Shown: one piece after another, positions 44,620-54,351 of the stretch | Position numbering within the stretch: the stretch's first letter is position 1 | How the letters are laid out: every line of letters begins with the position of its first letter | NCBI RefSeq assembly: GCF_900637055.1 | Contig: NZ_LR134338.1 | Location: forward strand, 1,434,001 to 1,498,000 | Origin: Brevibacillus brevis | GTDB taxonomy: Bacteria > Bacillota > Bacilli > Brevibacillales > Brevibacillaceae | Direction of reading: 5' to 3' | DNA length: 64,000 nt | The notes under the pieces: generated by a model | Database searches by the model: none | What the model saw: the letters and a program-made list of their open reading frames with translations, nothing else | What the model was told of the DNA's origin: nothing | Position numbers and translations under genes: made by a program

Positions 44620-44745
44620 GCCTAACAACAAGATCGTACAAAACCGACAAACCAAACACTAAAAAACATGAAAAACACGTTTATAAACTTTGAAAGGCGT
44701 ATTCCAACTTGCCATACGAGGAGGAGTAAGCTTTTTTGTTCATGT
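44620..44745 (+). repeat. cargo-end repeat with degenerate terminator, copy C
   Basis: AACAACAAGATCGTACAA and ACCAAACACTAAA match copy A; the hairpin (GGCGTATTCC ... GGAGTAAGC, then Ts) is imperfect. It follows the YezG-like gene. Confidence 0.7.
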
Positions 44746-44805
44746 CAATTTTGTCCTTTCACAAAAGATAAACAGTTCTAATCGACACCTTTGGTGGATT
44801 GGGTA

Positions 44806-44917
44806 GATAAACGTAGCAGCGTTTAAGCCGGGGGATTTGCCAATAAGTCGTCTGTACCTTGAGGATTCGTAAATAAAAAGAAATAAATAAAACGAAATTT
44901 AAAAAGGAGATTTTAAA
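44806..44917 (+). pseudogene. 3' scrap of an HNH-type toxin
   Basis: GTTTAAGCCGGGGGATTTGC corresponds to the tail of the HNH toxin at 42775 (AFEPGGFANK), with one base missing, followed by GFVNKKK-like codons. It sits directly before a paralogous immunity gene, so the rest of its toxin was deleted. The gap 44555-44917 has no other gene. Confidence 0.6.
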
Positions 44918-45370
44918 ATGACAATAAATGATGCAGTTTTTGGCGAACTCGAATACAATTATGCATGGTTTAAGGATACTACTATTGAATTTTGTGGAGA
45001 AGAAGTTGAGATTGCATTAATGATAAGTGGTGAACAAGATGGTAAATTTTCCGAAAAACAATATGCAGCGTATCACTCATTGATTCAAAGTTGGGAGCAA
45101 CTTCAACAAAGTATTTTACAACCAATTCTAGATTATTACGAGCAGAATTATGATGCAGGACTTAACGAGAATTACCCTTTAATTGAAACAGCCGAGCAGC
45201 TACTTGATTATATAAGTTTAGTAGGAATATCTATTCCCTTTGCGAAAGGTTTGGAAGGCAGATACATCGGTTTAACTTTCGACTGCACATGGGACGAAGA
45301 AAATGGGTTAGGTTTACTACTAATAAATGAAGAAGTAGCCAGAGTAGGATATCAGGATGTTGCGATGTAA
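44918..45370 (+). CDS. orphan immunity protein, paralogue of 42826
   Basis: A 150-residue protein with AAAGGAGAT before its ATG. It shares VFGELEYNYAWFKD, EIALMISGEQDGKFSEKQYA, and TFDCTWDEENGLGLLLINEE with the immunity protein at 42826 but differs at many surface positions, as expected if each is specific for a different toxin variant. Only a scrap of its toxin remains upstream, so it is an orphan that could still protect against kin toxins. Confidence 0.75.
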   Translation: MTINDAVFGELEYNYAWFKDTTIEFCGEEVEIALMISGEQDGKFSEKQYAAYHSLIQSWEQLQQSILQPILDYYEQNYDAGLNENYPLIETAEQLLDYISLVGISIPFAKGLEGRYIGLTFDCTWDEENGLGLLLINEEVARVGYQDVAM

Positions 45371-45424
45371 GTAATTTAGGATAGAGGTTCGTCGTGAATT
45401 AAGTGTAAACCCGTGTAATCCCCA

Positions 45425-45550
45425 AAAAACATGAATGTACAATACAATCAATTTACAAATAAGAAACACCATGATTAGTTAACTTTCAAAGGCTGATTCC
45501 ATCTTTCAACAATGATGGAATCAGCCTTTTTTACATGTTCAAAATCAAAT
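45425..45550 (+). repeat. cargo-end repeat with perfect terminator, copy D
   Basis: ACTTTCAAAGGCTGATTCC as in copies A-C. AAAGGCTGATTCCATC (45488-45503) pairs perfectly with GATGGAATCAGCCTTT (45514-45529), then Ts, then ACATGTTCAAAATCAAA as in copy A. The second VgrG module begins immediately after. Confidence 0.85.
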
Positions 45551-45573
45551 GAGCGATTGCTCACCCCCCGCAT

Positions 45574-46025
45574 TATCAGGAAGGCTGGACGAGGCCGTCA
45601 TCCAGTTCGACATCAAGCAAAAGAAAGAGAACGACTACCTGGATTTTCTCGACAGACCCATCCCGCTTTATTCCAACCGCTTAAAGACAATCATCCACAA
45701 GTTCGCACCGAAGCTGTTCGTCAAATCTGTCGTACTGGTGGACATGGAAAGGATCAAGCAGGACTTGTACTGGCTGATGATCCTGCCGCGTATGAACTGC
45801 CTGTCAGAGAAAAGCGAGTTTCACAAGGACGGCTCACTCAAGAGGCTGGTTCTCGATCCAGAAAAGATTGGACGCCACACGATTTTTCAAGTCGAAGGCA
45901 TTCGTGAACCGTATATCATCATCGATTTGCGGCTGGCGGAAGCCTTGCTGCGCAGGGACTTTTTCGGTATCCGCTTGAAAAAAGCAGAGCAAGCAGGGAG
46001 GAGAATGAGTCATGCCCATGATTGA
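45574..46025 (+). pseudogene. 5'-truncated copy of the Imm11/DUF1629-like gene
   Basis: From LDEAVIQFDIKQKKENDY onward it is almost identical to residues 37-183 of the protein at 33296. The first 36 residues are missing and replaced by the end of repeat D; a one-base difference at the junction leaves ATG 45549 as the only nearby in-frame start, without a good ribosome site. It may give a shortened protein of up to 158 residues, or none. Confidence 0.7.
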
Positions 46026-46437
46026 AGATGTCGATGTAGTGCCGTCGTCCGCTCCGAAGAAAAGCTACGTTGTGGCAGGTGCGATTCTCACGTGCGACTA
46101 CGGGAGCCAGAAGAACAAGCTGAAAACACCGTTTAGTCATGGCGTGTACATTCGCAATCAGGCACAAATGAACGTGAATGACTATATACCGCAAGTAAAT
46201 ATCATGCCGTTTGGCAAATGCAAATGCGAGAAAAATCCAACCGTCGCAGCTGCTACTGCTGCCAACAACGGTGTACTCAAGCCGATGCCATGCGTTCCTG
46301 TGGTCACCATGCCCTGGATCGATGGCAAGGCAGATGTACTCGTGGAAAATCATCCCGCCCTGTTAAACACCAGCACGAACATGTGCATCTATGGAGGCTG
46401 CATTCGCATCGAAGACGACGGACAGGAGCAATCGTGA
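46012..46437 (+). CDS. DUF4280 PAAR-like tip protein, copy 2
   Basis: 141 residues, differing from the copy at 33834 by one residue (VNDYIPQ instead of VNDYVPQ). Same overlap with the gene before and same 10-base spacing to the VgrG gene. It would cap the Rhs-bearing spike that follows. Confidence 0.9.
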   Translation: MPMIEDVDVVPSSAPKKSYVVAGAILTCDYGSQKNKLKTPFSHGVYIRNQAQMNVNDYIPQVNIMPFGKCKCEKNPTVAAATAANNGVLKPMPCVPVVTMPWIDGKADVLVENHPALLNTSTNMCIYGGCIRIEDDGQEQS

Positions 46438-46447
46438 GGGGGATTGT

Positions 46448-49400
46448 ATGAATACGACAGAGAAGCTGGCTGGATACGAGAATATTCAGTTGGTCTCACC
46501 CTTTGAAATCCAAAGCCTGCAGGATGTCAGAATCGTGAAGAAAGTCAATGAGCACGCTAGACTGTTCGTCACCGCAATCATCCCGGAGGAAAAAAGCGAC
46601 CGTTACATTGAGATGGCGACGAGTGAGGATACAGTCGCGCTGAATTTGGTGGAAAACGGTTCGCTTACGAAGACACTGTTCAAAGGACTCGTGGATTCCG
46701 TCAGTGTGAATTTTGTTCACGGCGTGTATCATTTGGAGCTGGAAGCGGTCTCGCACACGCAGCGAATGGACGGACAGCGCAAGATGCGCTCTTTTCAGCA
46801 TAAACAAATGACGTATGCCAGTCTGCTGGATGAAATCACGAAGGACTATCCCGGCTCGGATTATTTGGACCATGCTTCGAACGGAGCGCCGCTCGGGACC
46901 ATTGCCATCCAGTATCAGGAGACAGACTGGCAATTTTTAAAGCGACTGGCCTCCCGCTTTGGTTCCATTCTCGTCGCTGAAGCCGTCGCGGATACGCCCA
47001 AGTTCTGGTTCGGCTTGCCCGAGGGACGCACTGCTCAACTGACAGACGCCAGCTACACCATCAGCAAAAGGCTGTCTCCCTATATGGAAACGACCGAAAA
47101 CGGCTACGCGGCAGGTATGTCGGAAAACGATTTTCTCACCTATGAAGTGGAAAGCGGACAGGTCCTCCAGCTCGGAGACCGGGTGAACTACCAGGGCAAA
47201 GAGCTGGTCGTCGCCGGGTCAACAACGAGGATCGACCATGCCCTTCTCATTCACACCTATCAGCTCATGCCCGAAGCAGGCGTCCGTCAAAACCCTATTC
47301 GCAACGACGACATCTGCGGCGCCGCGTTGGAAGGCAAGATCATCGACATCCAGAAGGATACCGTCAAAATTCACCTCGACATTGATCCGAAGCAGCCCAA
47401 GGCAGAGGCGAGCTGGTTCCCGTATGCCACGGTCTACTCGGCAGAGGGCAACAGCGGCTTTCACTGCATGCCGCAAATGGGCGACTCCGTGAAGCTCTAC
47501 TTCTCCACGCCAGACGAAGAAGGAGCCATGGCGGTCAGCTCTGTGCGGAAAGGTGGAGGCAGCACGGCGAAAACGGGCAATCCCGGCATCAAGTACTGGG
47601 GAACCAACTTCGGCAAAGAGCTGATGATGGGCGGCAAGGAACTCGTTCTTACTGCGAAGGAGAGCAAGGAAGGCAATATTTTTATCAAGCTGCATGAAGA
47701 GGACGGCATCGAGATTCACAGCATGCATCCCATTGTTTTTACTTCGGAAAAGGATATGGAGATTACGTCAGATACGAAAGTTGAGATCAAGGCCAAGGAA
47801 GCGATCTACCTCATGTGCAGCACCAGCAGCATGATTTTGGACGGGGAAGTCGATCTTCAAGCACCAAAGATTGAGATGGTCGGGCTGACGAAGGCTCCTG
47901 TGGTTGTGGAGGATTTGCCGCAGGAGGAGGAAGAGGAAGAAGTCGTTGAGGAGGAGCAGGAAGAAGAGAAGTCTGGATGGGGCTTCCTCGATAGCTTACA
48001 GCTTGGACTCGATATCGTAGGGATGATCCCTGTCATCGGGGAAGTGGCAGACGTCGTCAATGCGGGGATATCTGTCGCACGTGGCGATTATGCTGGTGCC
48101 GCTATGTCCCTTGCAGCCGCGATTCCAGGTGCGGGTACGGCAGTGACTGCGGCAAAGCTGACGACGAAAGCAGTGAAGGCAACCAAAGCAATGTCCAAGG
48201 CAACGAAAGCGGTCAAGGCAGCGGACAAAGCACTGGGTGTATCGAAAGCGGTCAAGGCGACGGCCAATGCAGCAAGCGCAGTGAAAGGCAAGGTCGTTAC
48301 TGCTGCGCGGAACATTCAGGAGAGTATGGACAAGCTTGCCGCTGTGCAGAAGCTGAAGAAGAGCATGGTCGGCAAGTTCATGCAGAAGCCTGTTGTGAAA
48401 GAAGTGTTCAAGGAAGCCGGATCTGAGGCATTAGATTATGCGACGGACGGTGTCTTCTCGACCGTAACGGGAATGGCCTGGGCTCGGAAAAGAATCAAAG
48501 GGAAGCACAAGAAACCAGGCAAGGTAAGAAAGATGAACGTCAAAAAAGTAAAACCGAAAAGCTGCATCAAAGACCCGATCCATGGCGGCACCGGAGCGCA
48601 GTTTATCGTTCATCCTGCCCTCAAGCTGTATGGCGCCGAGACGTGGACGTTTGAACTGCATTACAACTCCCTGCTTTTGCAAGAGGGAGCACTGGGCAAA
48701 GCATGGACACACAATTATGAAATGCGCCTGGAATTCCTGGATGAGACACGCGAAGAAATTACAGTGTGGTGGAATACTGGCCGCGCCAATACCTTTACTC
48801 GCGTTCAGGACGGCTTATACCGGTCCAGTGATGCGGACGTCTTTTTTGACGAACTGCGAGAAAGACAAGACGGCTATACGCTGTGGGTCAAGGAAACGAG
48901 AGAGACGTACGATTTTGCCAGAAATGGACAAGCACTTCGCCATACGGTGGCTGCCGGAATGTCGCTGCTCTTCAGCTATGACCAGCATGGCAGGCTGAAT
49001 CGCTTGACAGAAGAGCGGAGTCGTCGAGCGTTTTCACTGGAGTATGGGGTGGATGGCTTGGTTTCGGCATTGTCTGATGGGACTCGTTCCCTTCGCTTTT
49101 CGTATGATGCCGACCGCAGGATGATTCGCTATACCAATCCGAATGGTGTTGTCACTGACCTGTCTTATACAGGAAATGACCAACTGGAATCTCTGGCATC
49201 AGATGGTGTCATCGTCTACACGAATACGTTTGACGAAGAAGGGCGCATCATCTGCCAGACAGACGCGGCAGGCATCCCTGGTTATATTCACTACGATACC
49301 GAGAGCCGCCCTGGCATGATGGTCACGACCTTTACAGACGGCAATGGGCATGTCGAGATCATGATCCATGACGACAATGGCCAGTTGCTGGAGAAGACTG

Positions 49401-52345
49401 AGAAGGATGGAACGGTCACCAAATACTCCTACAATGAGTGGGGCCAAACGGCTTCTGAAACAAACGGAGCGGGTGAGACAACCACTTATACGTACGACCA
49501 TCGCGGGAATCTGGTAAAAGAGACAGATCCTCTTGGCAATACAACGACGTATACGTACAACGAAAATGACCTACTGACAGCTGAAGAAGACGCGGAAGGC
49601 GGAGTCACGACTTACGCCTATGATGAACACGAGCGGCTGGTCAGCATTACACGACCAGACGGCTGCACCTCTTCCATCGGGTATAACGAGCACGGGCAAA
49701 GAAGCACTTATATTGATTTTACAGGAGCAAAAACCACTTATCATTACGATGGACAGGGAATGCTTGTTTCCGCTCAAGACCCAGAAGGGCGTATCTTCCG
49801 TGTTGGCTTCGACCCTACAGGCAGGATGACAACCTTTACAGATGCTTTTGGGGGTTCGCTGCGTCAGGTATTCGATGCCAACGATAATCTTGTAGGTGTC
49901 ATAGATCCTCTCGGAAGGATGCATTCCTTCACCTACGATACACAGGATTGTCGAGTAGAGGAGACTACGGCTAGCGGAGCATCGACGAAGATCGGGTACA
50001 CGATTACAGAAAAAGTAGAATCCATAACGAATGCATATGGTGAAACAACTCGTTATGAGTATGACAAGGAATGGCAGATCGTTGGTGTCGTAGACCCAAC
50101 CGGGGAGAAGACCAGTCTCGAACGCGATGCCATGGGCAGAGTGACGTCTGTCACCGATCCTTTGGGGAATACCCAGCGCTATGAATACGATGCGGCGGGA
50201 CGTTTACTAGCCGTCTATGATGCAACCGGACAGAAGGTGAGCGGGCTCACCTATGATGGCGCAGGAAACATTCTTGCTCATATAGACGGACTCGGACGAT
50301 CAACCCAATACCAATTTAACAAGCTCCATCAAGTTATTGCCACAACGAATGCGGCTGGACAGAAAACCAAGTTCTCCTATGATGCAGCCGCACGTCTGAC
50401 AGAGGTATTGGAAAATGAAGCAGCCGTCTACAAGCAGCAATACGACGGAGAAGGCCGTCTAACGAGCTATACGGATGCCAATGGCAATGCCACCACCCTC
50501 TCCTACGATGCCAGTGGTTTGCTTTTAGCTGAACGCAATGCTACCGGAGAAGGAACGACCTACCGCTATGACAAGCGCGGATGGCTGACCGACAAGACAA
50601 ATGCACGCGGTCAGGAAACGCACTACCGCTACGATGCAGCCGGACAGCTCATTGAGCAGCAAGACGAAGCGGGGACTGTTCGCAGGACTTTCGACGCCGA
50701 GGGTCGCGTGGTAAGTGTCAAAGAAGATGGAAAAGACACCAAGCGCCGTACCTACGATCTTTTGGGGCGAATCGCCTCCAGCACCGATCAGTATGGGAAT
50801 ACGCTCCAGTACACCTACGATGCGGGAGGCAGACTGGAAACGCTCATCTATCCAGATGGCAAGACGGTTCGCTATACCTACGATCTCGCAGGTCAATTGA
50901 CCACGGTCACAGACTGGGCAGGTCGTGTCACAAGGTACACGTACGATGAAAATTACCGCCTCATTCGTACAGAGCGACCGAATGGCACGGTAGAGCAGCG
51001 TCACTATGACGCAGCTGGTCAGCTCCTGCGTCTTTGGGATCAGAATGCGCAAGGCGTCATGCTCCAGCAATATCGGTTTGTGTACAACGAGCTCGGGCAG
51101 ATCATCCAAGAGGAAGAAAAGCAGTACACCTATGATGCTCTGCGGCGCCTGACGAGCGGAGCCATGGCAGGACGAAAGATTCTCTACACCTATGACCAGG
51201 GCGGGAATATTACCGCTATTGGGGATTCAGGTTCGAGTCTTGCTACGGCGATGACGTACGCCAAGGACAACCGACTGGACACCGTAGATGGTCAACAGGT
51301 TCAGTATGACGAGGACGGTAATCTTCTGCTGCTCCCGGGCAAGCAACAGCCAGAAACGTATGCGTATGATGCCCGCAATCGTCTTGTTCGTGCCGGACAA
51401 GCTCGCTACACCTATGATGCCGAATACGTCCGTACCTCGATGACTTGGAATGGAAAGACGACACGGTATGTGGTTGATCAAAACGCTGACCTGACTCAGG
51501 TTCTTATGGAGCTGGAGGAAAATGGAGCGGCCAAAGCGTATTATGTATATGGATTGGGGCTTATTGGTCGCGAGGATGCCCAAGGCGATTATTTGTCCTA
51601 TCACGCGGATACGCGAGGCAGCACGACCCTGTTGACCGACGAGCATGGTCGAGTCACTGACCGTTATACCTACGGATTGTATGGGGAACTGGAAGCACAT
51701 GAAGGCAGGACGAAACAGCCGTTTTGCTATAACGGCCGCGATGGAGTCATGACCGATCCGAATGGGTTGTACTACATGCGGGCGCGGTATTACCATCCGG
51801 GATTGAAGCGGTTCCTGAACCGAGATGTGCTCCAAGGGGATATGACGGACGGGCAGACGTCTAACCGTTTTGCTTATGTGAATGGGGATCCGATTGGGTT
51901 CATTGATCCGTTGGGGTTGATGAAGTGTGAACTAAGAAAACCAATTTTCGCAGATAACAATTTCTTGATTGCAGCTGCTGAAAAAGGTGACACTAGAGCT
52001 TTAGAAATTATTCGTGAAGGAAAAACTTATATTACACCAAACCAATTACATGAATTTCTCAATGTTCGTACGAAAAGTCAAAGAAAATTGCGTAAGTCAT
52101 TTTTAAAACAAGAAGGTGTGGAAGTTTTTGGAGGCGCTAAGGCAAAAGCAATATCACAAACACCTGAATTCCGACAAGTCTTCCAAGCTGTTAAGTCCTC
52201 TCATGGTCGAGGAGATGCCGCAATTGGTGCATTTGCAAAGGCGACTGGTTACGAGGCATATACTTATGAGAGAAGACTATACAACCATTACAAACACACT
52301 GTACCCAAATTAGGAGTTCCTATACGTAACCCACAGAGAGAATAG
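46448..52345 (+). CDS. VgrG-Rhs effector with C-terminal PIN-like nuclease toxin
   Basis: A 1965-residue giant effector. Order: VgrG spike (1-470), acidic linker (485-520), alanine-rich amphipathic region (525-690), a start like LKLYGAETWTFELHYNSLLL leading into about 40 YD/RHS repeats (710-1780, with GxxxxYxYDxxGxL units), and the Rhs core end (YYMRARYYHPGLKRFLNRD, DPIGFIDPLGLMKC) where Rhs shells self-cleave. The last 136 residues are the toxin: ADNNFLIAAAEKGD, ITPNQLHEFL and GRGDAAIGAFAKATGYEAYT place acidic residues as in PIN-domain RNases. The spike, cage and toxin are thus one chain, with a PAAR-like tip upstream and immunity downstream. Confidence 0.9.
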   Translation: MNTTEKLAGYENIQLVSPFEIQSLQDVRIVKKVNEHARLFVTAIIPEEKSDRYIEMATSEDTVALNLVENGSLTKTLFKGLVDSVSVNFVHGVYHLELEAVSHTQRMDGQRKMRSFQHKQMTYASLLDEITKDYPGSDYLDHASNGAPLGTIAIQYQETDWQFLKRLASRFGSILVAEAVADTPKFWFGLPEGRTAQLTDASYTISKRLSPYMETTENGYAAGMSENDFLTYEVESGQVLQLGDRVNYQGKELVVAGSTTRIDHALLIHTYQLMPEAGVRQNPIRNDDICGAALEGKIIDIQKDTVKIHLDIDPKQPKAEASWFPYATVYSAEGNSGFHCMPQMGDSVKLYFSTPDEEGAMAVSSVRKGGGSTAKTGNPGIKYWGTNFGKELMMGGKELVLTAKESKEGNIFIKLHEEDGIEIHSMHPIVFTSEKDMEITSDTKVEIKAKEAIYLMCSTSSMILDGEVDLQAPKIEMVGLTKAPVVVEDLPQEEEEEEVVEEEQEEEKSGWGFLDSLQLGLDIVGMIPVIGEVADVVNAGISVARGDYAGAAMSLAAAIPGAGTAVTAAKLTTKAVKATKAMSKATKAVKAADKALGVSKAVKATANAASAVKGKVVTAARNIQESMDKLAAVQKLKKSMVGKFMQKPVVKEVFKEAGSEALDYATDGVFSTVTGMAWARKRIKGKHKKPGKVRKMNVKKVKPKSCIKDPIHGGTGAQFIVHPALKLYGAETWTFELHYNSLLLQEGALGKAWTHNYEMRLEFLDETREEITVWWNTGRANTFTRVQDGLYRSSDADVFFDELRERQDGYTLWVKETRETYDFARNGQALRHTVAAGMSLLFSYDQHGRLNRLTEERSRRAFSLEYGVDGLVSALSDGTRSLRFSYDADRRMIRYTNPNGVVTDLSYTGNDQLESLASDGVIVYTNTFDEEGRIICQTDAAGIPGYIHYDTESRPGMMVTTFTDGNGHVEIMIHDDNGQLLEKTEKDGTVTKYSYNEWGQTASETNGAGETTTYTYDHRGNLVKETDPLGNTTTYTYNENDLLTAEEDAEGGVTTYAYDEHERLVSITRPDGCTSSIGYNEHGQRSTYIDFTGAKTTYHYDGQGMLVSAQDPEGRIFRVGFDPTGRMTTFTDAFGGSLRQVFDANDNLVGVIDPLGRMHSFTYDTQDCRVEETTASGASTKIGYTITEKVESITNAYGETTRYEYDKEWQIVGVVDPTGEKTSLERDAMGRVTSVTDPLGNTQRYEYDAAGRLLAVYDATGQKVSGLTYDGAGNILAHIDGLGRSTQYQFNKLHQVIATTNAAGQKTKFSYDAAARLTEVLENEAAVYKQQYDGEGRLTSYTDANGNATTLSYDASGLLLAERNATGEGTTYRYDKRGWLTDKTNARGQETHYRYDAAGQLIEQQDEAGTVRRTFDAEGRVVSVKEDGKDTKRRTYDLLGRIASSTDQYGNTLQYTYDAGGRLETLIYPDGKTVRYTYDLAGQLTTVTDWAGRVTRYTYDENYRLIRTERPNGTVEQRHYDAAGQLLRLWDQNAQGVMLQQYRFVYNELGQIIQEEEKQYTYDALRRLTSGAMAGRKILYTYDQGGNITAIGDSGSSLATAMTYAKDNRLDTVDGQQVQYDEDGNLLLLPGKQQPETYAYDARNRLVRAGQARYTYDAEYVRTSMTWNGKTTRYVVDQNADLTQVLMELEENGAAKAYYVYGLGLIGREDAQGDYLSYHADTRGSTTLLTDEHGRVTDRYTYGLYGELEAHEGRTKQPFCYNGRDGVMTDPNGLYYMRARYYHPGLKRFLNRDVLQGDMTDGQTSNRFAYVNGDPIGFIDPLGLMKCELRKPIFADNNFLIAAAEKGDTRALEIIREGKTYITPNQLHEFLNVRTKSQRKLRKSFLKQEGVEVFGGAKAKAISQTPEFRQVFQAVKSSHGRGDAAIGAFAKATGYEAYTYERRLYNHYKHTVPKLGVPIRNPQRE

Positions 52346-52354
52346 GAGTTCGAT

Positions 52355-52657
52355 ATGTATAATCTGCTAATCATGAAAGAAAAATGCCCAAGATGCGGTG
52401 TAATCGTTGATACAGAAGCTGAATTTAAAATGGGCTTTATGAATGTGGATATCTACCACATTGGTGATGAATTAAGATGGGCGACAGGGCTGAGTAAAGC
52501 ACCACACCAAAAAAGGCCTCCGGACGGAAACTCGACAGGCGAGGGTTATGTATGTTGTCCTAACTGCTCAAAAGATTTTTGGGTAAAGATCCAAGTTGAA
52601 CATGATGTTATTGTACTTGCGGAAGTAGATCATATCAAAAAAGGTTATATAGAATAG
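52355..52657 (+). CDS. zinc-ribbon immunity protein for the PIN-like toxin
   Basis: A 100-residue protein starting 9 bases after the toxin stop behind TAGGAG. It has two CxxC knuckles (EKCPRCGVIVD and YVCCPNCSKDFW) that would bind one zinc, and an acidic end. No named family is recognised; the position directly after the toxin makes cognate immunity the best call. Confidence 0.65.
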   Translation: MYNLLIMKEKCPRCGVIVDTEAEFKMGFMNVDIYHIGDELRWATGLSKAPHQKRPPDGNSTGEGYVCCPNCSKDFWVKIQVEHDVIVLAEVDHIKKGYIE

Positions 52658-52668
52658 TTATCCAATTT

Positions 52669-52704
52669 AGAACCCTTGTTTGGCTTGCGCTTATCGAGGG
52701 TTCT
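52669..52704 (+). terminator. stem-loop after the PIN toxin/immunity pair
   Basis: AGAACCCTTG pairs with CGAGGGTTCT (one G-T). The T tract is weak, so termination is likely partial. Confidence 0.55.
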
Positions 52705-52749
52705 TCTGCTTGAGCTATTTAATAAAAACATTGTGTCTTGGAGGGAACT

Positions 52750-53337
52750 TTGAAAAATAATAAGTTAGAACAATTAATTGAAATGTATGGTATGGCAATT
52801 ACTACTGCAGGGAAAAATTCTGCCTATGATGAAGTGCAAAAAAATCTTGAAGAACTTGGAAAAGAAGTTGAGTTATTGGATCATGATTATGTTGAGAGAG
52901 AAATATTGTCTTATATTAAGCACAATCTTGTAACAAAAAGTTGGAAAAACGCTCAACATTGGATTGGTGCAGCTTTAATTCACCCTTCTTCACGATATTT
53001 GGATTGCTTTTTGATGGTTTTAAGTGAAGAGGATCCTAATGCACCTCATTATTGGGTCCTTGATGTGATACAGTATATGCCTGAAAACATTTCTAATCTC
53101 GCACTGCCTGCGCTCAAAAAATTATCGGAACAAATAAATTCTTCATGGTCAGCTGCAGTAATCGAGAAATATTTTGAGACTGTTGTATGGAATGATGAGA
53201 ATGCAGAAGATTTTATATCTACTTTAGTTACTTCAAATAATGAACTGGTAGCTTTTAGGGCTAAATATTGGATGGAGACCTTTGAAGTGGAGAGAAAAGA
53301 GGAAGAAGATTTAGTAGGTAAAGAAACAGATGATTAA
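52750..53337 (+). CDS. HEAT-like orphan immunity candidate
   Basis: A 195-residue protein from TTG 52750 with GGAGGG 5 bases before it; the TTG at 52738 lies ahead of that site and is rejected. It is made of helical pairs (HWIGAALIHPSSRYLDCFLM, DVIQYMPENISNLALPALKK, FISTLVTSNNELVAFRAKYW) as in HEAT/ARM-type immunity proteins. No toxin gene precedes it, so it is an orphan. The 190 bases after it hold no gene. Confidence 0.6.
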   Translation: MKNNKLEQLIEMYGMAITTAGKNSAYDEVQKNLEELGKEVELLDHDYVEREILSYIKHNLVTKSWKNAQHWIGAALIHPSSRYLDCFLMVLSEEDPNAPHYWVLDVIQYMPENISNLALPALKKLSEQINSSWSAAVIEKYFETVVWNDENAEDFISTLVTSNNELVAFRAKYWMETFEVERKEEEDLVGKETDD

Positions 53338-53532
53338 GCATACATGAGATATCTGATGCCTAAAAATGCATATTCTGAAAGTCTGAATGAGAATCGGAAA
53401 TTTGAATGAATGTTTTTGTCATGATCGGAGGAGTTTTGATTTAAAGACCCAAATGTCTTGGTGGAATTAATATCCACCGAGACATTTTTACTTAGAAAGA
53501 AGTATTTACTGTCTGTTGATAGACATATATGA

Positions 53533-54351
53533 CTGGGGCTCATTGGTCGTGAGGATGCGCAAGGCGATTATTTGTCCTATCACGCGGATACGCGAGGCAG
53601 CACGACCCTGTTGACCGACGAGCATGGTCGAGTCACTGACCGTTATACCTACGGATTGTATGGAGAACTGGAAGCACATGAAGGCAGGACGAAACAGCCG
53701 TTTTGCTATAACGGCCGCGATGGAGTCATGACCGATCCGAATGGGTTGTACTACATGCGGGCCCGGTATTACCATCCGGGATTGAAGCGGTTCCTGAACC
53801 GAGATGTGCTCCAAGGGGATATGACGGACGGGCAGACGTTTAACCGTTTTGCTTATGTGAATGGGGATCCGATTGGGTTCATTGATCCGTTGGGGTTGAT
53901 GAAGTGTCCTCCAAAAGATGTTGGAGAAGATGAACTGGTCACTGTCTATCGGGGAACAAGAGGCTATCTTGAAAAACAAGTATATGATGAAACTGGATAC
54001 TTATTGAGTGATGCAACCCGAACGGCTTATTTGGAAACAGGTGACCTTGTTAAAGCTTATAAAGCTTCTCAAAGTACGCATGATGAATGGCTCAAGATAT
54101 GGGATAATAATCTGGATGATTATATACAGGCTCATGGGGCATTTGGGACTGAATTACCCAAGGCTTTTAATTTGGATAGAACTTTGATGTTTGTGACTAA
54201 AGATGAAAAAATAGCTAAATACTTTGCGGACGGGGGAAGGGTATATGAAGCAAAAATTCCAAAATCTTAGCTGATACCGCAAACACTCCCTGGCTCTACT
54301 AAGAGTGAATATCTAATTAAATTTGGTGCAGGGGGCTTTAAACCTATATGA
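53533..54351 (+). pseudogene. displaced Rhs core end with ADP-ribosyltransferase-like toxin and amber codon
   Basis: The first 125 codons (LGLIGREDAQGDYLSYHADT through DPIGFIDPLGLMKC) repeat almost exactly the Rhs end at 51553-51930. A different toxin then follows: ELVTVYRGTRGYLEKQ with the arginine of the R-S-E type, and LMFVTKDEKIAKYFADGGRV YEAKI. A TAG at 54268-54270 stops it, but the frame goes on through LPGSTKSEYLIKFGAGGFKP to a TGA that overlaps the immunity ATG by four bases, so the original toxin was 27 codons longer. There is no ribosome site or start at its head; it is a silent rhs-CT cassette. Confidence 0.8.

Larger units (their letters stand above)
45574..47983 (+). repeat. 2.4-kb direct repeat, copy 2
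   Basis: Near-identical to 33395-35810. Scattered synonymous differences are denser in the middle of VgrG (about 46910-47700) than at the edges, which suggests partial gene conversion. Confidence 0.93.

Noticed and set aside
48800..51900. CRISPR or satellite array
   Set aside because: The periodicity is that of YD/RHS protein repeats with diverged units; there are no identical direct repeats with regular spacers.
13565..52345. Defective prophage or phage-tail bacteriocin
   Set aside because: No tape measure, holin, endolysin, portal or capsid gene, and kinase/FHA/PP2C genes are not part of such loci.
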